A stretch of 64,000 bases of DNA from positions 17,388,759 through 17,452,758 of the forward strand of contig CM047428.1 in the NCBI GenBank assembly GCA_026168455.1, written 5' to 3'. Made by a program: the position numbers and the translations under genes. Under the pieces are notes generated by a model. It saw only the letters and a list, made by a program, of their open reading frames with translations. It made no database searches and was not told where the DNA came from. This DNA is from Theocolax elegans. Taxonomy: Eukaryota; Arthropoda; Insecta; Hymenoptera; Cerocephalidae. Positions 36,401 through 49,666 of this stretch are shown one piece after another (the stretch's first letter is position 1; each line of letters begins with the position of its first letter).

Positions 36401-39400
36401 GTGCGAATAAAAAAAGTTTACGTATATATATATCCAAGGTGAAATTGTCGGACAGTCTCCTCTCCTCAATTAGCTTTGACTCAAATTTCCGCCAGGGGAA
36501 AAGAGAGAAATTACTTATTTACCCACCGAAAAGCGAAGCTAAACGAAGGTACATACATATTCAAGATTAAAAAAGGCTGAATTAAACAAAAGAGTATGTA
36601 TACGAGAGAAATACGATTTTTTTCCCTCTTTTCTTCAAAGAAATTATCTTTCTCTACGGTAGCTGTACAATCAACGCTAAAAAAAATGCGGTGCTAGAAA
36701 ACGTCCCAACGTATTCTCATTACCCTTTGAACCTCGGTTTTCACGTTCGCGGAAAATGTGGTTTCCTTTTAACAAAAGCATCGGATAACTTTATATTTCT
36801 TCAAAGCGCGGGCATGTATATATAAAACTAGACGTGACTTTTACTCGTTATTGACAGTTGTTGGATCAAACGACGCGCTACTCGAATTAGAATTCGAGAG
36901 TGTTGCCGCGTCGGATGTAGAATTTATTACGGGAGTTTGTACGAGTAAAGTCGGAGACCTATATATGTGCGCGTAATCAATTTAATTTGAATGCTTCTAT
37001 GAATGATAAAGTAGTGGTAACGTGCATTAAAAATTTTTTTTCTGTATTAATAAATTTTTACACTAATGTAACTTAGTTTACTTATAAAAGATATACTTAT
37101 ACAATAATAATATTTAAAGTATACATTTATGGACACATTAACGTATTAATTGCAGTCAATTAATTATGAATGTACTATCTTATTAAATGTACACGGATGT
37201 GCTGCTAATCGATAATTCACAAACAAATAATGTGTGAACATTGAAAATTTGAAAATTTAAGTCATATAAAGATATTGTTTAATAAAGCATCGTGTTCTCA
37301 ATAAAAAGAAATGTATGTTCAATAAATTATTACAGTACGAATATTCTCTGTAGTGAAAACATTTTATTCGTATCCCGTTAAATAATTAAACTGGAACGGT
37401 TCAATACTCAAACTTTAAATAATTACACAAACTATGAAAAGCACGAAAGAGGTTTATATTTGTTATAAATCTAGTTTGAAGTGATATAAAAAAATTTGTT
37501 ACTACATTTTATAAGTATACACTTAAACACTTCGCACAAAGTGTTCCGCTCGTTAACTGTAACTTTACAACTTAACGTTACACTGTATAAACCATCAATC
37601 TCTCTCTCTATTTTTTTTACAACGCGTATAATAACTCCATAATGCAATTTTCAAACAAATTAAATGCATCCTGAAAGTTTATACACATTTTTTTTATGTA
37701 GCTTGGTAAAAAGTTCGTTTACTACAACCAGAATAATTGAAACTTTTCTTATAAGTGATTGTTAAAGAATTATTATTTCCGTACTAGCTCAATTGAAGTG
37801 ATTTAATTTTTATTTCGTATAATATATAGTTAATGGTAATACGGATGTAAAACAACAAATTTTTTCTTGCAACTTACATCCCTTTTGACCGAATTTGTAA
37901 AACCAATTGAACCTTCAAAAAGAACACGAGTTCAAACTCGGGATAAAAGGAGTAAGACCGATGGTACTTCAGATTCGGCATTTGCTTTCTAAGCGGATTT
38001 TCGTAAGCTTTTCTACCAAGTACTACTCGACACACTTTTTTCTCTCTATTATTTTTCCCGACCAAAGAAAAACTTTGTCAGATACTTTTTTTTAACCAGG
38101 CTAATTAATCAAATAACGTATCGTTTGCTTTTTATATCTGATACGTTAAAAGTTTGTTAAAAGTATAATTTCATGAATTACAATGTAAAATTAAGTATAT
38201 ATAATGGTAGAGAACAAGTAGCGTGAGATTTTAACAATTTAATGTTTCAAGAAAATGTTAAATTATATATTATGCACCCGTAGATAGCTCCATGATAGCA
38301 AGAGAACGTTGTTTAAAAAAAATTATTTCTTATTTCTTTAACGTAGTTTTCATAAGTTCTTATATTCTCATTTTCTAACGTTACTTGTAATTCAAAGTAG
38401 ACTCAAGTTAATTTAGATAAATTCTTACTAAAAAAAATTTTTTAAATATTAAATTTCATGCCATGTTTAGTAACTTTTCTACGTACATAAAAATACACGA
38501 AAAAAAAGTAAAATTGTATCTATGCAATACCTTTGTACAGTAATCTCCTGAATTCTCTCATAAAGCTCACGATTGGATCGTTCATCCAGCCTTCGATAGG
38601 TAGAAACAGATGCTGCAGATGCCGGAGGCGGCGTTTCCGGAGACAGGAAAGTCTGCGCTGGACCGATTCCGGTACCTCGTTCGACACTGCAAGCAGAACC
38701 GAGACCTCGCGATTCTCTGCAAAAAAGAGCGAAAAAAAAATAAATCAATTCCCGTTGGCTGTCCCAATAGCATATTTGATGCCGAGCATTCATAAAAATA
38801 TGACGATTACTTTGAAGAAATATTACTCTTCGTGTATTTAATATTTTAAAATATAATGTAAATATAAATTTGTCGATTTACTACAAAAGTAGTTTGGATT
38901 TGGTTTTTTAAAAAAAAATGACACATTTCTCTTTACGTCGTTGAACAAATCGCTTGAAAAACATGACGCGAACATTCTTCAAATATACAAACGTATATAC
39001 ACGCGTTGAAAGTAACATTAGGATAAATAATGGTATAAAAGGAAGATTCGACATTAGTCCGCAATCAGTTTATTTAACCCGCGCCGTGTTTTTACACATC
39101 GAACGTTCAGAAAATCGGTCGGTCTATTTTTAAAGGGAAAGGCACATGCGCGTACGTGTGCCGGTAACAGACAAATCATCGTGATAAATCACGTTGCGCT
39201 TTAAATCTATCTTTGTTAAACACGATAAAATAAAAATACTCACTGCAACGGTTCACGATGCCTTCTGGCTTTCTTGTCCCTGACGTAGTAAGCTAGTACC
39301 AGAACGCAGATCGCAGCGATGAAGGCACATGCGCATCCTACAGCCGCGTAAAATACTTGACCACCCGAACTCGTACCCGAAGCGGCTACCGACACTTCCT

Positions 39401-42400
39401 CGGGTCCAGGGTAATTACTCTTGTCTTTTAGACATATTTTCTTCCGTTTGAATTCGAGGTTGGTACTGTTGCGCCTCGACAGGGAGACGTTGATTCGAAG
39501 CGCAAGATCAACTTCGGCATCGTACAGTCCGCAACGTAAAGCTACTGCCCACGTTTGCACTCCACCGACTGGAATTTCACCTGCATCCGAAATGTTCAGA
39601 GAACTGGACAAGGCCGTTGGATCGCTTATATCGACTGATACTGCGTACGGAAGCTGAAAATATTTTAAATTATTTCATTCATAATCATTGTGTGAGAATG
39701 TTTCGATTAGGATAACGTGTAAATGAATGTGTATAGTGTAGTAACAACTTTTTGAAAAACTGTACATTTTGTATTTAAATATATCATTTTAATCGATATA
39801 TCAGAAGCTTATTTCTTGCCTGACCTAATACCAATTCAACAATATAATGTAAGAAAATTTACGAGGATGTCTTAAAAATAATTAATAATGATTCTGAAAT
39901 TTTTATGAAAAAAGCAAGTCATTTTATTTAAATAGCGGCAGGTTTTTTGCTACAGAATAGTAATTACAATCTAACGGGTCTTTCATCATTTAATAAACTT
40001 CCAAAGAAAAGAAAGTAAATAATATCATAAATTACAGGAAATAACGTGCAATGCATTGCAAAAAATTGGATTCACATTTTTAATTCTACTTAACAGTTTG
40101 ACTAAGTTTCTAGAATTAATTCTATATGGCTTGGTAATAGTAGTTATATACTGTATCAATTTTAATTTTATATCCGCAATATAAAATTTAAACGAATTTG
40201 ATTATAGTGAGCATCGAAACGGAAAAAAAATTTATAACAAAAGAAAAATGCACGACGAGACGATGATAACCTTAATAATACAAGGACGATCTCGTATTTT
40301 TTCGAGTTATTTCATGACAAATTGCTACATTTATTGTCAATCTTGACATACATAATTACCAAGCGTTATTCGATCAGTAAAAATAAAATTGTGGATGATT
40401 GCTATTTATTATGATTGACATACAAGACCTGTTTTATATGATTGAAGAGTAAGAAATAAAAGAGAAAACATTAAAATGAATTACAAACGTACAGGTGAAT
40501 GTTTTTTTTTTCTCGGTGTGTGTATATACATCGATAATATTTGAAGGAAATAACCGTTTCTCAAAATTATGTAAATTTGCGTGCAGGAAGTTCTTTTTAG
40601 AATTTCAAGACCACCCATTAGTTCGCCCAAAAGAGTATTTGCATTCTTATAGTCTACAATTACTTTTTTGCCCGTCCTCTCCAGTATTCCTTCGTGTATT
40701 TTGCAATTTCAGTTTTTACGCGCCGAGAGAACTGTACTGAAAACAACCTGATTTTACATTCGCAATAATTTCATTTTCCAACTCATTGCCCGACTCTATA
40801 CAAGTAATATTTTCCTATACCTATCATTTAATCATGAATACGCTTTATACAAAATGTATCCGCAACAATTTGGAAATTCCAAGGTATTCTTGTATAAAAA
40901 AAAATGTCTAAATATATTATATTTTTTTCGCGCAAAAGTACGTATAAAATTAACATCGTATATTTGCAGAAAACGGAAGGAGAATCCGAAATGTTTTTCA
41001 TCATTACCGGGAAGCAACGTAATAAAACTCGACGATCTGCATCTGCACGCGAAATGTTCCGGTAATAAAAAAACACGAGGAAGAGAAAGAGAGAATAGAG
41101 AAGGAGAAAGAAAATAGTTAAAGAATTTAAAAGGAAAAGCCGCAGATCAAATAATAGAAATTCAATTCCCATCCTAGATTCAACCGAGAGAACGAGAGAA
41201 CGAGAGAGAAAGAAAGAAAAGGTGAAAGAAAACGAGAGAAAAGAATCTGCTCGAAAGTGCACTAATCGTAAATCTCCGGCTTGTTATAATCGGCTGCATT
41301 TCCCGGGAAGCGATTTTCGCTTACCCCGCAGTGTAATACGACGGACACACGCGGAAGGCGAAAAAGTTTACCGAGTTCTCTTTCTCTCTTCGGACGATGC
41401 TGCGAGTCGAAAGAAAGATAAAAAAAAAGATGAAGCTGAGTTGGTGAGGGTATAAGGGCGGAGCCGCAAGCCGATCGCGAACGAGCTGTCGAACGGCTTA
41501 AGGATGTTCCGGCTCTGTATACGGTAGTAGTCTGCGTCAAAAGTGTATACTCCAGAGATTCTGATTTATTTTCTTACTCGGTGTATATTACACGCACTTT
41601 CGAACGACCGATTGTTCCTTCGATTTGCACAACGCTATTTTACGGAAGTTCTTTTTTTTATAATTATATTTCTATGGAATTTTAATTACTTCATTTTCGC
41701 ATTGTATATAGATGTGTAAACGTTATTAAACAATGCTTTTTAATTAACAAGGAAAAAAATTCAAAACAATGGAAATTTATTGAACGATAAGTTATCGAGA
41801 CAATTTAAATAGAGTAATCAAACAATCGTAAAAAAATTGTGATGTTATAACAACGTCATAAAGAAAAGGAAGAAGGAACGAACAAATACAGTTACATTTC
41901 TACACGTTATATAGACCACCGAGAATAGCCAATCAAGATCACTTTATACACAAGATTTTTTTTTCCTCCAATACATTCAAACGAAACTTTTTGCTCGGAG
42001 TGTATATCGAGAGAACCAGCTCGACCGCAGCCGCCGATCATAATCGAAGGAGTCTGTAGTTCTGTACTATATATATAAAGCGTTGCACTAGCAGCACGTT
42101 GCATCGATATACAGCGTAAACTTCCTTCTTGCCGTAAGGTGTCTACGAATTCTTTGGATATATATTTAACGAGTTCGCGGAATATCAGGCCTATATGTAT
42201 CTATGTATACCTCTTGACGAGGGTCCTTCTTATATACGCTTGTCATTTAAAGTGTGTTATATACTATATATGCGATCTAAAATCCGGCCTTAATGAGATA
42301 TCGCGAATACTCGATACTTGGTTAATTGGGATGTAAACGTTCCAAGACGCGTGTTCTATTTTTTCGTACTGATGGATCGTCGCTCCCTCCTTTTCTTCGA

Positions 42401-45400
42401 CACTTCCGTCAGAGATAAGGGTATTTTATTGACAGGAGCTTGTTACTACCCTTCTGGATTTGTAGGTGATGGCTCCAAGTTTATTTATGGCCTTGATTTG
42501 ATTTACTACTCTCTACGTTCGAGAATACTGATATTTTACGAGCTTCGAAATTTGCATCTTTCAAACGCCTAGCGCGATTTTAATTTGCATTGTTATAGAG
42601 AAATGAAATATTCATTTGTTTACCATTCGTGTATATCAATTCCAACGTTCCGAATCTATAATTCATTGTATTTAGTTGAATTATTTTAATCCATAACCAC
42701 TTAACGCGTAGATACACACACACACGCGCACGCGCGTTTACCTATAATGATTTATCAACGTTACACAACGGGATTCATACCGTATAATCGAATCGGTGGA
42801 ATGCCAATCTTCATTCTACGTCTATAAATTCTGCAATGCTCCTCAATCAAAGTTAAACGTACCGAAATAGCCCGAATATCAACGTAAACAGAAGACTCGG
42901 TAATCTCATCTCGTGCACGGGAGGAAGAACGAAAAAAAGTATTCGAAAACCACACCCCGTTAAATAAATCAGTTGGATCTCATCGCAATTTGTCGTGAAA
43001 CTACGTAAAAGGTCTTGGTGTGTGTGTGTGTGGGTATATGTGTACGTATAAGGTTCCCAAGTATTCGAGAGAAGAGAGTGACGAACGACGTCCTCCTCGG
43101 TTGTTTGACGGGTAAGCCTTTCGAATCATTCGGTTTTGTCGCGCGAGTGACGCGTCGCGCGATCCGATTCCCCTTGGGAGAAGTTGTTCGACCACTTTGT
43201 CCGACGGTTCGCGATTGACTTCTTTCCTATACGGAAAGGATCTTTTATTATTTTTTTTTCTTCCTTCTCCTCTTTTCAATCCTTCTTTTTTCTTCTACCA
43301 CCGACGAGTCAATTCCGATGCGTTTATTTTTCGCTCAAGTGCATTGTACGCGTATTTATACACGTATATATATATGCGCGTTCATTGGATCGTCAAGGGA
43401 GATAAGGATTATTAGATATCACCGTGTTTATACTGGTACATTAGCATAGAAAATTTAATGTCCTATTGCCGATAGCGTGTAATTTGTTACTTCACGAGGT
43501 TTCCCATTTTCTCGAACGATCCCGATGAAAGCTCGCGATGTCTCGGCGACAACTCGTTCATTCGGTTTTTATTATTGTTTTTACTTCGTATTTCAAACTG
43601 GATTTACTCGCGATCGATGTAAACATATTAAGTGTGATTCCCCTGCACTACCATATGTGCGTTAGTGAAATGTAAATTTATAAATGCGGGGATGGTATAA
43701 TGTGTAATTTTAAAAATTTTTCATTATATACGTCGAGTATGAATTAAACTAAAAATGAGTTAATTTTTGTTCGGAAATTACTTCGTACTTTACATAATAT
43801 TACTATAAAATTCGTTTTTAATGGTCCCGCTCTAATCCAATATGTTAATTATCCACAATATGTAATGTAAATTACATATTGAACTTGTTTATGTATACTG
43901 AACCTACTATACAAGTACGAGGAAATTAATTATCTGTAATATCAAAATCACTTGAATCAATTGTTTTTTTTTTCGAATAATAATATACTAAAGTTATTTG
44001 TTTTCCAGCGTAATAAATATAGAATTGGTTATCATTATATAAAATTGTATGATCCCGAATTGTTAAAATGAGAGATACATTCTGATAAAATTTTTCGTTA
44101 TTCATTAAGGACCAGGTATACAACACTCCGCAGTGGAATAGTACGCGACGTTAAAAAAGATACTTAATCTTCAACAACCGAAAACCATTTAATTCCGAGG
44201 TATATATACAGGTAAATTAAAACACATTTGGTATCAAAGCGTTTATACCCGATATGCTAATTCGCATAGGGAGACTCGTTGTAAAAAGGCTCCTCCGCCG
44301 TTGGAGCAGAGCACACTCGATAAGGCGTTCGCGCCGAAACTCGTCCTCTCCAACAGAGTAAAAAAAAAGAAGAAGACGGAGAAGAAAATGCACAGGACGC
44401 TTGAAGCTCGTCTCGACAGGTTCGCGGCGTACAAAGGGAATACATTTTCCGCGCGATATGGCGAGTACAAAAAAAGAAGCGAAAGAGACCCGGCGAGAGG
44501 GAGTAAGGGAGGGGGGGGGGAAGAAAAAAGGTAGAGAGGGAGGAAGCGAACGATCTCATGAATAAGACAGGCAAATAATCGCGGGCGCGCGAGTGCCCGT
44601 GCGTTTACGAGCGTGAAATCTCTCGACGAGCCAAATTGGAACGTCATTCCGCGCGAGGCGAGAACGAGCGAGAAAAACACTTAAACCGATCAGGAGGGAG
44701 GGAATATCGACTCTCCGGCTACCGCGAGCGGATGCTTTAACTGCTTATACGTATGTATATACAGGTGGCTAAGTATCAGTGAGTCAGGTTCATTCGAGTG
44801 TTTCAAGGATGAGACTTAGAAAGAGCTTCGTCGAACGTTGCATTGATTTTTGATATTTTATTTATCTCTCTCCGAGTATTTTAGCCCGGTGGTTGTATAT
44901 ATACGCTGGGAAACAGTCTAACTACGGACTAGTCCATCATTTTTTTACTCCCGTATATTATTTTTTCTTATTCGCCAGGCGAATTGCTTTGTCGAAATGG
45001 CGATAGATATTTGCATTGCTTAGCATAACTAGCATAGGCTACCCCGTTCGTTACGCTAACAAACTTAGATAATCACTTTGTACATTTTTTTTCTCTTCTT
45101 TTTCTTCTTCTTCTTATTCTTCGTTTTCTTCTTTATCTTTTGTACAAGCTCGTTTTTCGTACAAGTGTATATGTATCTATACATGCACGTGGGAGAAGCG
45201 TTTCTTCTTTCGACGATCTTACGTAATTAGCATAAACATAATTCATAACTGTATTATATATACGTATATGTATATACAAGCGGTATATTACAATTATGCG
45301 TTAGTTTCCCATACATGAACGTTTTCGTTTCGCTATTCTTCACATTTTTTCCTTTACTCATTTTTGAGTTTTTCTCTTTCTTTGGTATTGTTCAATTAGC

Positions 45401-45883
45401 GACGCTACGGTGTTATCGCGGAGCATGAATAAATATTTACCCAATCAGAATAAATCATCTGGTGTGTTAAATATTGAAAATATGTTTCCTTTATCTTCAT
45501 TCTTTTACATCCTTACATTATTTTTTCATTTAGTTTTACTACCTAGCCTCGGATAAGAAAAATTGAACTTTGAAAATAAATCTCGAGCGGTATACATATA
45601 TATACATAAATATCAGATGTTAAACAATTGCAGATAAATCTATATCATCGCGTGATGTTACATAGAGCGCGAATATCAGTGTATATGTGTGTGTGTGTAT
45701 ATACAATGCTTCAAACAAACAATATAATGGCCCTTGTGAAACTGTTAAAACTTACCGGCCTGCCAGCGAGATTTTCCCACGTAAAGTGCAGCTTGTGAAC
45801 TTGTGCTGGCACCGGCACCACGAACTTCATCGCGTACTCGTTGATTACTCCTTCGCGAACGTAAAACAACTCGGCCTTTAAAC
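33459..45883 (-). CDS. drl: Derailed/RYK-family Wnt receptor pseudokinase (3' part, 7 exons, 520 aa; 5' exon missing)
   Basis: A single-pass receptor that binds Wnt5 through its WIF domain and guides axons in insects. Minus-strand exons: 45756-45883, 39244-39653, 38531-38716, 36034-36172, 35008-35300, 34424-34583, 33459-33707; all phases fit. Counting from the first whole codon: WIF domain remainder 1 to about 115 (AELFYVREG, GEIPVGGVQTW, paired cysteines, NIS/NVS/NST glycosylation sites), membrane segment about 142-166, juxtamembrane 167-240, kinase-like domain 242-520. The glycine loop is EGTFGRVYRG, the lysine is kept (VIVK, residue 277), HRDLAARN is kept, but DFG is replaced by DNA (396-398), the RYK-family hallmark. 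The C-terminus TKYV resembles the family's PDZ-binding end. The first exon must end in phase 1 after ...LIG-like sequence and was not found up to 64000. Which paralogue it is (drl, dnt or Drl-2) is not settled. Confidence 0.95.
39654..45755. other. 6.1 kb intron of the RYK gene (splitting the WIF domain)
   Basis: AT-rich with several GC- and CpG-rich, purine-rich islands (41060-41540, 42890-43250, 44250-44750). Long open frames there, for example 145 codons on the minus strand at 44243-44680, come from low-complexity purine tracts on the opposite strand and lack protein-like composition. The islands could be intronic regulatory DNA. A short TG repeat lies at 43018-43031. Confidence 0.5.
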
Positions 45884-46324
45884 CTGAAACATAATGAAAT
45901 GTTATTAGATTAGTAAATGATGGTTCGATAAGTACTTTTTTTCAATAATTATTTACATTTATATTCATATGTTTAATCCATATTGAATCCAACTACTACT
46001 TAAATCTAGTTATCATATACATAACAAATGAAAAAAGTATATATTTTTTTCTTATTTAAAGTAATCGATTCAAACATTTTATTATTAAAAAAAGTCAACG
46101 AATATTTATTGAGTTTGCCTAAGTAAATTAGTGTGCGATATACCTTCGTACCCTTTGTTACTTATTCTATGTTTTTAAACTAAAGTTAATAATTTTATTG
46201 TGTAAGAATAGCGTCATGCAAAAAAGAACCTAAATGATATCGTTGGAATTATTTAGATAATAATCAATTTGTTTTTACATACATAAAAACGAAAATTTCA
46301 TTGTCAAATTGTTGAATATCGAAA

Positions 46325-46346
46325 TATATATATATATATATATATA
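46325..46346. repeat. (AT)n microsatellite
   Basis: About 22 bases of uninterrupted alternating A and T. Confidence 0.9.
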
Positions 46347-48514
46347 AAAGTAACCCAAGTACCATTGTGCTTTATACAATTTTTTTTGTTTTTCTGGAAA
46401 TATATTAAAAGTCACTTAGGTCCCTTTTTTATGACGCAACTCGTTCGTAGAGAAAGAGAGAGAAAATTGTTATAGATGTTATTTAGACTTAAAGTAACTG
46501 CAGAATTTCCATACATTTTGAAAGGAAATCTGAATGATGAATACCACGTCAATTTTTCAAGTTTCTTGGTTACGCTGTTCTCACATTCTTTGCAGTATTG
46601 AAAATAAAATCAAACGAACTTAAAGGAATAAACCAAAAAATTTAACTGCGCAATAAAAATCACAACCTACAAAACAGTAGCAATTTCGAAATTCTCTCAT
46701 ACACTTTTATAGTAAAGTGCACGCTTGAGCTGCTTCTATATATACATGTGTACGTATAACCCCTTCTTCCTAAAATGTAGAATGCTTTTTTTTCCCCAAG
46801 TGGAAATCGGTTTACCGCAGTTTACCACCAGAGAAACCTATTTCCCGAGTTGAAAAAATAAAAAGATCGGGAATATTTGGGAAAAATCTATCTCTCGCGT
46901 GTGTATAAAGTGAATTTGGCGCGAACGGTAATGGGCTATCGGCCAAGGTCATTAAATTACCGTCGATTTCGATTATCGTCGATTGAAGGAAGCCAAACGC
47001 GAACGTGTGGACCCCGAAAATCGAATATCGATCGGTATAGATTGCACTCGTGCGGCTAGCGTACACCAACTCCTTTTTCGTACATCATATAACGTATAAC
47101 CCTCGATCACACTTATATCTCCATTTACGATGAGGGAGAACGATTCCTTTGGGTGCCGTTCATCGTATTTTGCCGCAATGCAGTGGCTGTATAAGACCCT
47201 TATTTACAGAGATAGAGACGAGATGGGTTTTGGGGGTAGACGATCATGGTTTCTCTATTTGGTTTGTCGCTTCAGTGGATTTAGGATTATTACTATATAA
47301 ATCGAAACTATATTACATTCAATTTTCAAAGATACTCGGTTATCAATAGGTGGATTTAAAAATCTTATATAATTTTAATAACATTTTTATTTTCAATGTT
47401 AAGGTAATATATCATCGTTTGTGTGTAATCGTAACTTTACAATTCCAAGAAATCATCAAGTGTAAACGCTGCTGCTTGGTGATAAAGAATAATCAAACTT
47501 TTTAATGATTAGCCATAAATGGAGTTGAGAGTACACGTTACATCAAACGCTGAATCGACCATTGTAAAATCAATTACAATTTAATAATAATGCAGTTTAT
47601 ATATTAAAATCATAGGAATCAGTTGCTTGGAAGGAGTTGCGCACATTAATTTTTATCGTGAAACACTCTATACATAAATATTTAAACTGTAAATTCAAGT
47701 ACGTTAATAGATTGATTAGTTATATAAAAAAAATAAATAAAATTATAATAAAAATGAAGTATTTTCCCTTTGACATAAGTAACATTCTAAAAATACATTT
47801 CGTAGTAAAATATCAAAGTAAGTAATAATAAAAGTGAAGCCTCGCAGAAGCGTCAATAATGCGGATAATCAACGGTGCAGTATCGGATGACGCGAATAAA
47901 GTAGCAGCAGGAGGTACCGGCAATAAAGGATGAGTCACGGGTTATACGTGTGTATAAGGTGTTCAGAAACTTTTGATCTACGGTCGTCGAGGAGGTAGAA
48001 TCCTTAGGACACAAGATCCCAAGATGAGATTCTATCCTCCCACCTTTGGTAACCCCTAAATCGCACCATGAAGGAAAGAGAAGTGTATACAGAGATCGTT
48101 ATCGAGGTCTTGTTAATTTGCGTCTCGTTTTATTAAAGAAAAGAGAGAGGGAGAGAGACAGAGAGAGAAGAAGAAGTCGTGTTAACCTCATACCCAATCT
48201 TGGAGTTTTAATGCGACTGTAAATCTATACCGGTTTCACTGTATGGGAGCTCGTTTAGGTTTGAAAACCGCGTCTCCGGTGCTTTATGAAGTTCGGTTGT
48301 TTGTCGAGGATGTGCGCGCGATGCTTTCGCAAATGTTTTATGTACTCGAACTCGATCGCTCTCGATAGCGCGTATATATATATATATAACCGCGATTTTA
48401 TATGTGGGATGTCCTGGTTTATGCGTTCCTGGAAAAAGAAAGTTGTTTTTTTTTCCTTCGTTTTCGCAAAAGCTAGTCGTGATTTATTTGTCACACCGAT
48501 AGTCGTTCGTATAT

Positions 48515-49666
48515 ACACGGAGAGAAATATCTCATAAAAATTGTAAGTAATTTCAGGGGAAATTTTACCATGAAGTCTTGTAAACGTGGGACGTTCTGCA
48601 TTCATTGCAATTTTTACCATGAACTTCTTGTAATTTTTCCCCCGATATCTTAGTATAGGCAAAAGTAGCGCTTGGACCGTAAGAAAAAATTTGTTCGTAC
48701 CGACTCTTCTAAGTTTCTCCCTCTCAAGCAAACGCGCGCGCACGTGATTTAGAATGCAGAGGTTAAATGTATACGCCGAACCGATCGCCGGCCGGTGTAC
48801 GTATACAGTGTCTATTCGATGCGGTTATATTCAACGAAATCCAGTTCTGTGTAAAACCTTGCTGCATATTTCTAACAACTTTTTACAGATATGTAAGTAT
48901 TTTATATTCATGAGAAAATTGAAGTAATGTACAGTAAGGAGTAAGTAATGTACACTTCAGTTAAACTTTCTATTCAAAAGTTACATTGATATAAATAAAT
49001 TATACACAAATCAATATGGTGAGAAAATACGTTTTACAAAGAGCTGCAACATTAATACGTAAAACTTTAATTTTATAGGAAAGGAGAGCTTGGCCGATCG
49101 GTCATTAAAATGTAAGTGTCGAATATTTCTACAGCGATACATTTCTAACCTATAATTTGTACCATTTCAATGCTGCATTGTTTATGTTCAGGATATTTAC
49201 AATTTGTTGATGCAAAGTGCGGATGGCAAATCAATTTTGAAGCAGTATATAAATATATATATTCAATAAATAATACTTCATCAATGTGAATTATTTCTAC
49301 ACCCATTTACTATTTTAAAATAAATCTATAATTTTTAATAAATCTATTCATTATATAAATTTGATTAATTAAAATTTTTTATTGCCTCAAAGTATTTGTT
49401 ATTAATATATATGTACGTAATGAAACAATATAAATATTTATTATATCTATACTTGTTTATTAATTTGAAGTAAATGTTATAACTCTTAACGCTATTGGTG
49501 TAGATTATGTTTCGCTTTAATTTTTTCGGTTAGGTAATTTTTACCAGGAAGTTCCTGGTAAAAATTACTGAAACGTCAAGACGTCCCACGTTTACAAGAC
49601 TTCATGGTAAAATTTCCCCTGAAATTACTTACAATTTTTATGAGATATTTCTCTCCGTGTAACGAA
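48515..49666. mobile_element. 1.15 kb inverted-repeat element with about 80 bp termini
   Basis: Left terminus (48515-48595) and right terminus (49583-49666) are near-perfect inverted copies beginning ACACGGAGAGAAATATCTC and including CCATGAAGTCTTGTAAACGT. The left inner part and the right inner part carry further related ACCATGAA/ACCAGGAA blocks. The interior of about 990 bases has no convincing transposase frame. The terminal core matches the other CGGAGAGAAA elements here. No clear target duplication was identified. Confidence 0.7.
49534..49568. repeat. 35-base palindrome inside the 1.15 kb element
   Basis: Two 17-base halves (GTAATTTTTACCAGGAA and its exact complement) flank a single central base. 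It lies just inside the right terminus of the element at 48515-49666. Confidence 0.85.

Noticed and set aside
44243..44680. 145-codon minus-strand frame
   Set aside because: It is a translation of a purine-rich tract on the opposite strand (Phe/Leu/Ser/Pro runs) in an intron.
46812..47069. 85-codon minus-strand frame with a possible phase-1 donor inside, tested as the missing RYK 5' exon
   Set aside because: It has no WIF-like residues before the donor and only a weak donor (GTAATT).
48255..48743. 162-codon minus-strand frame
   Set aside because: It runs through the left terminus of an inverted-repeat transposon and has no protein-like domain.
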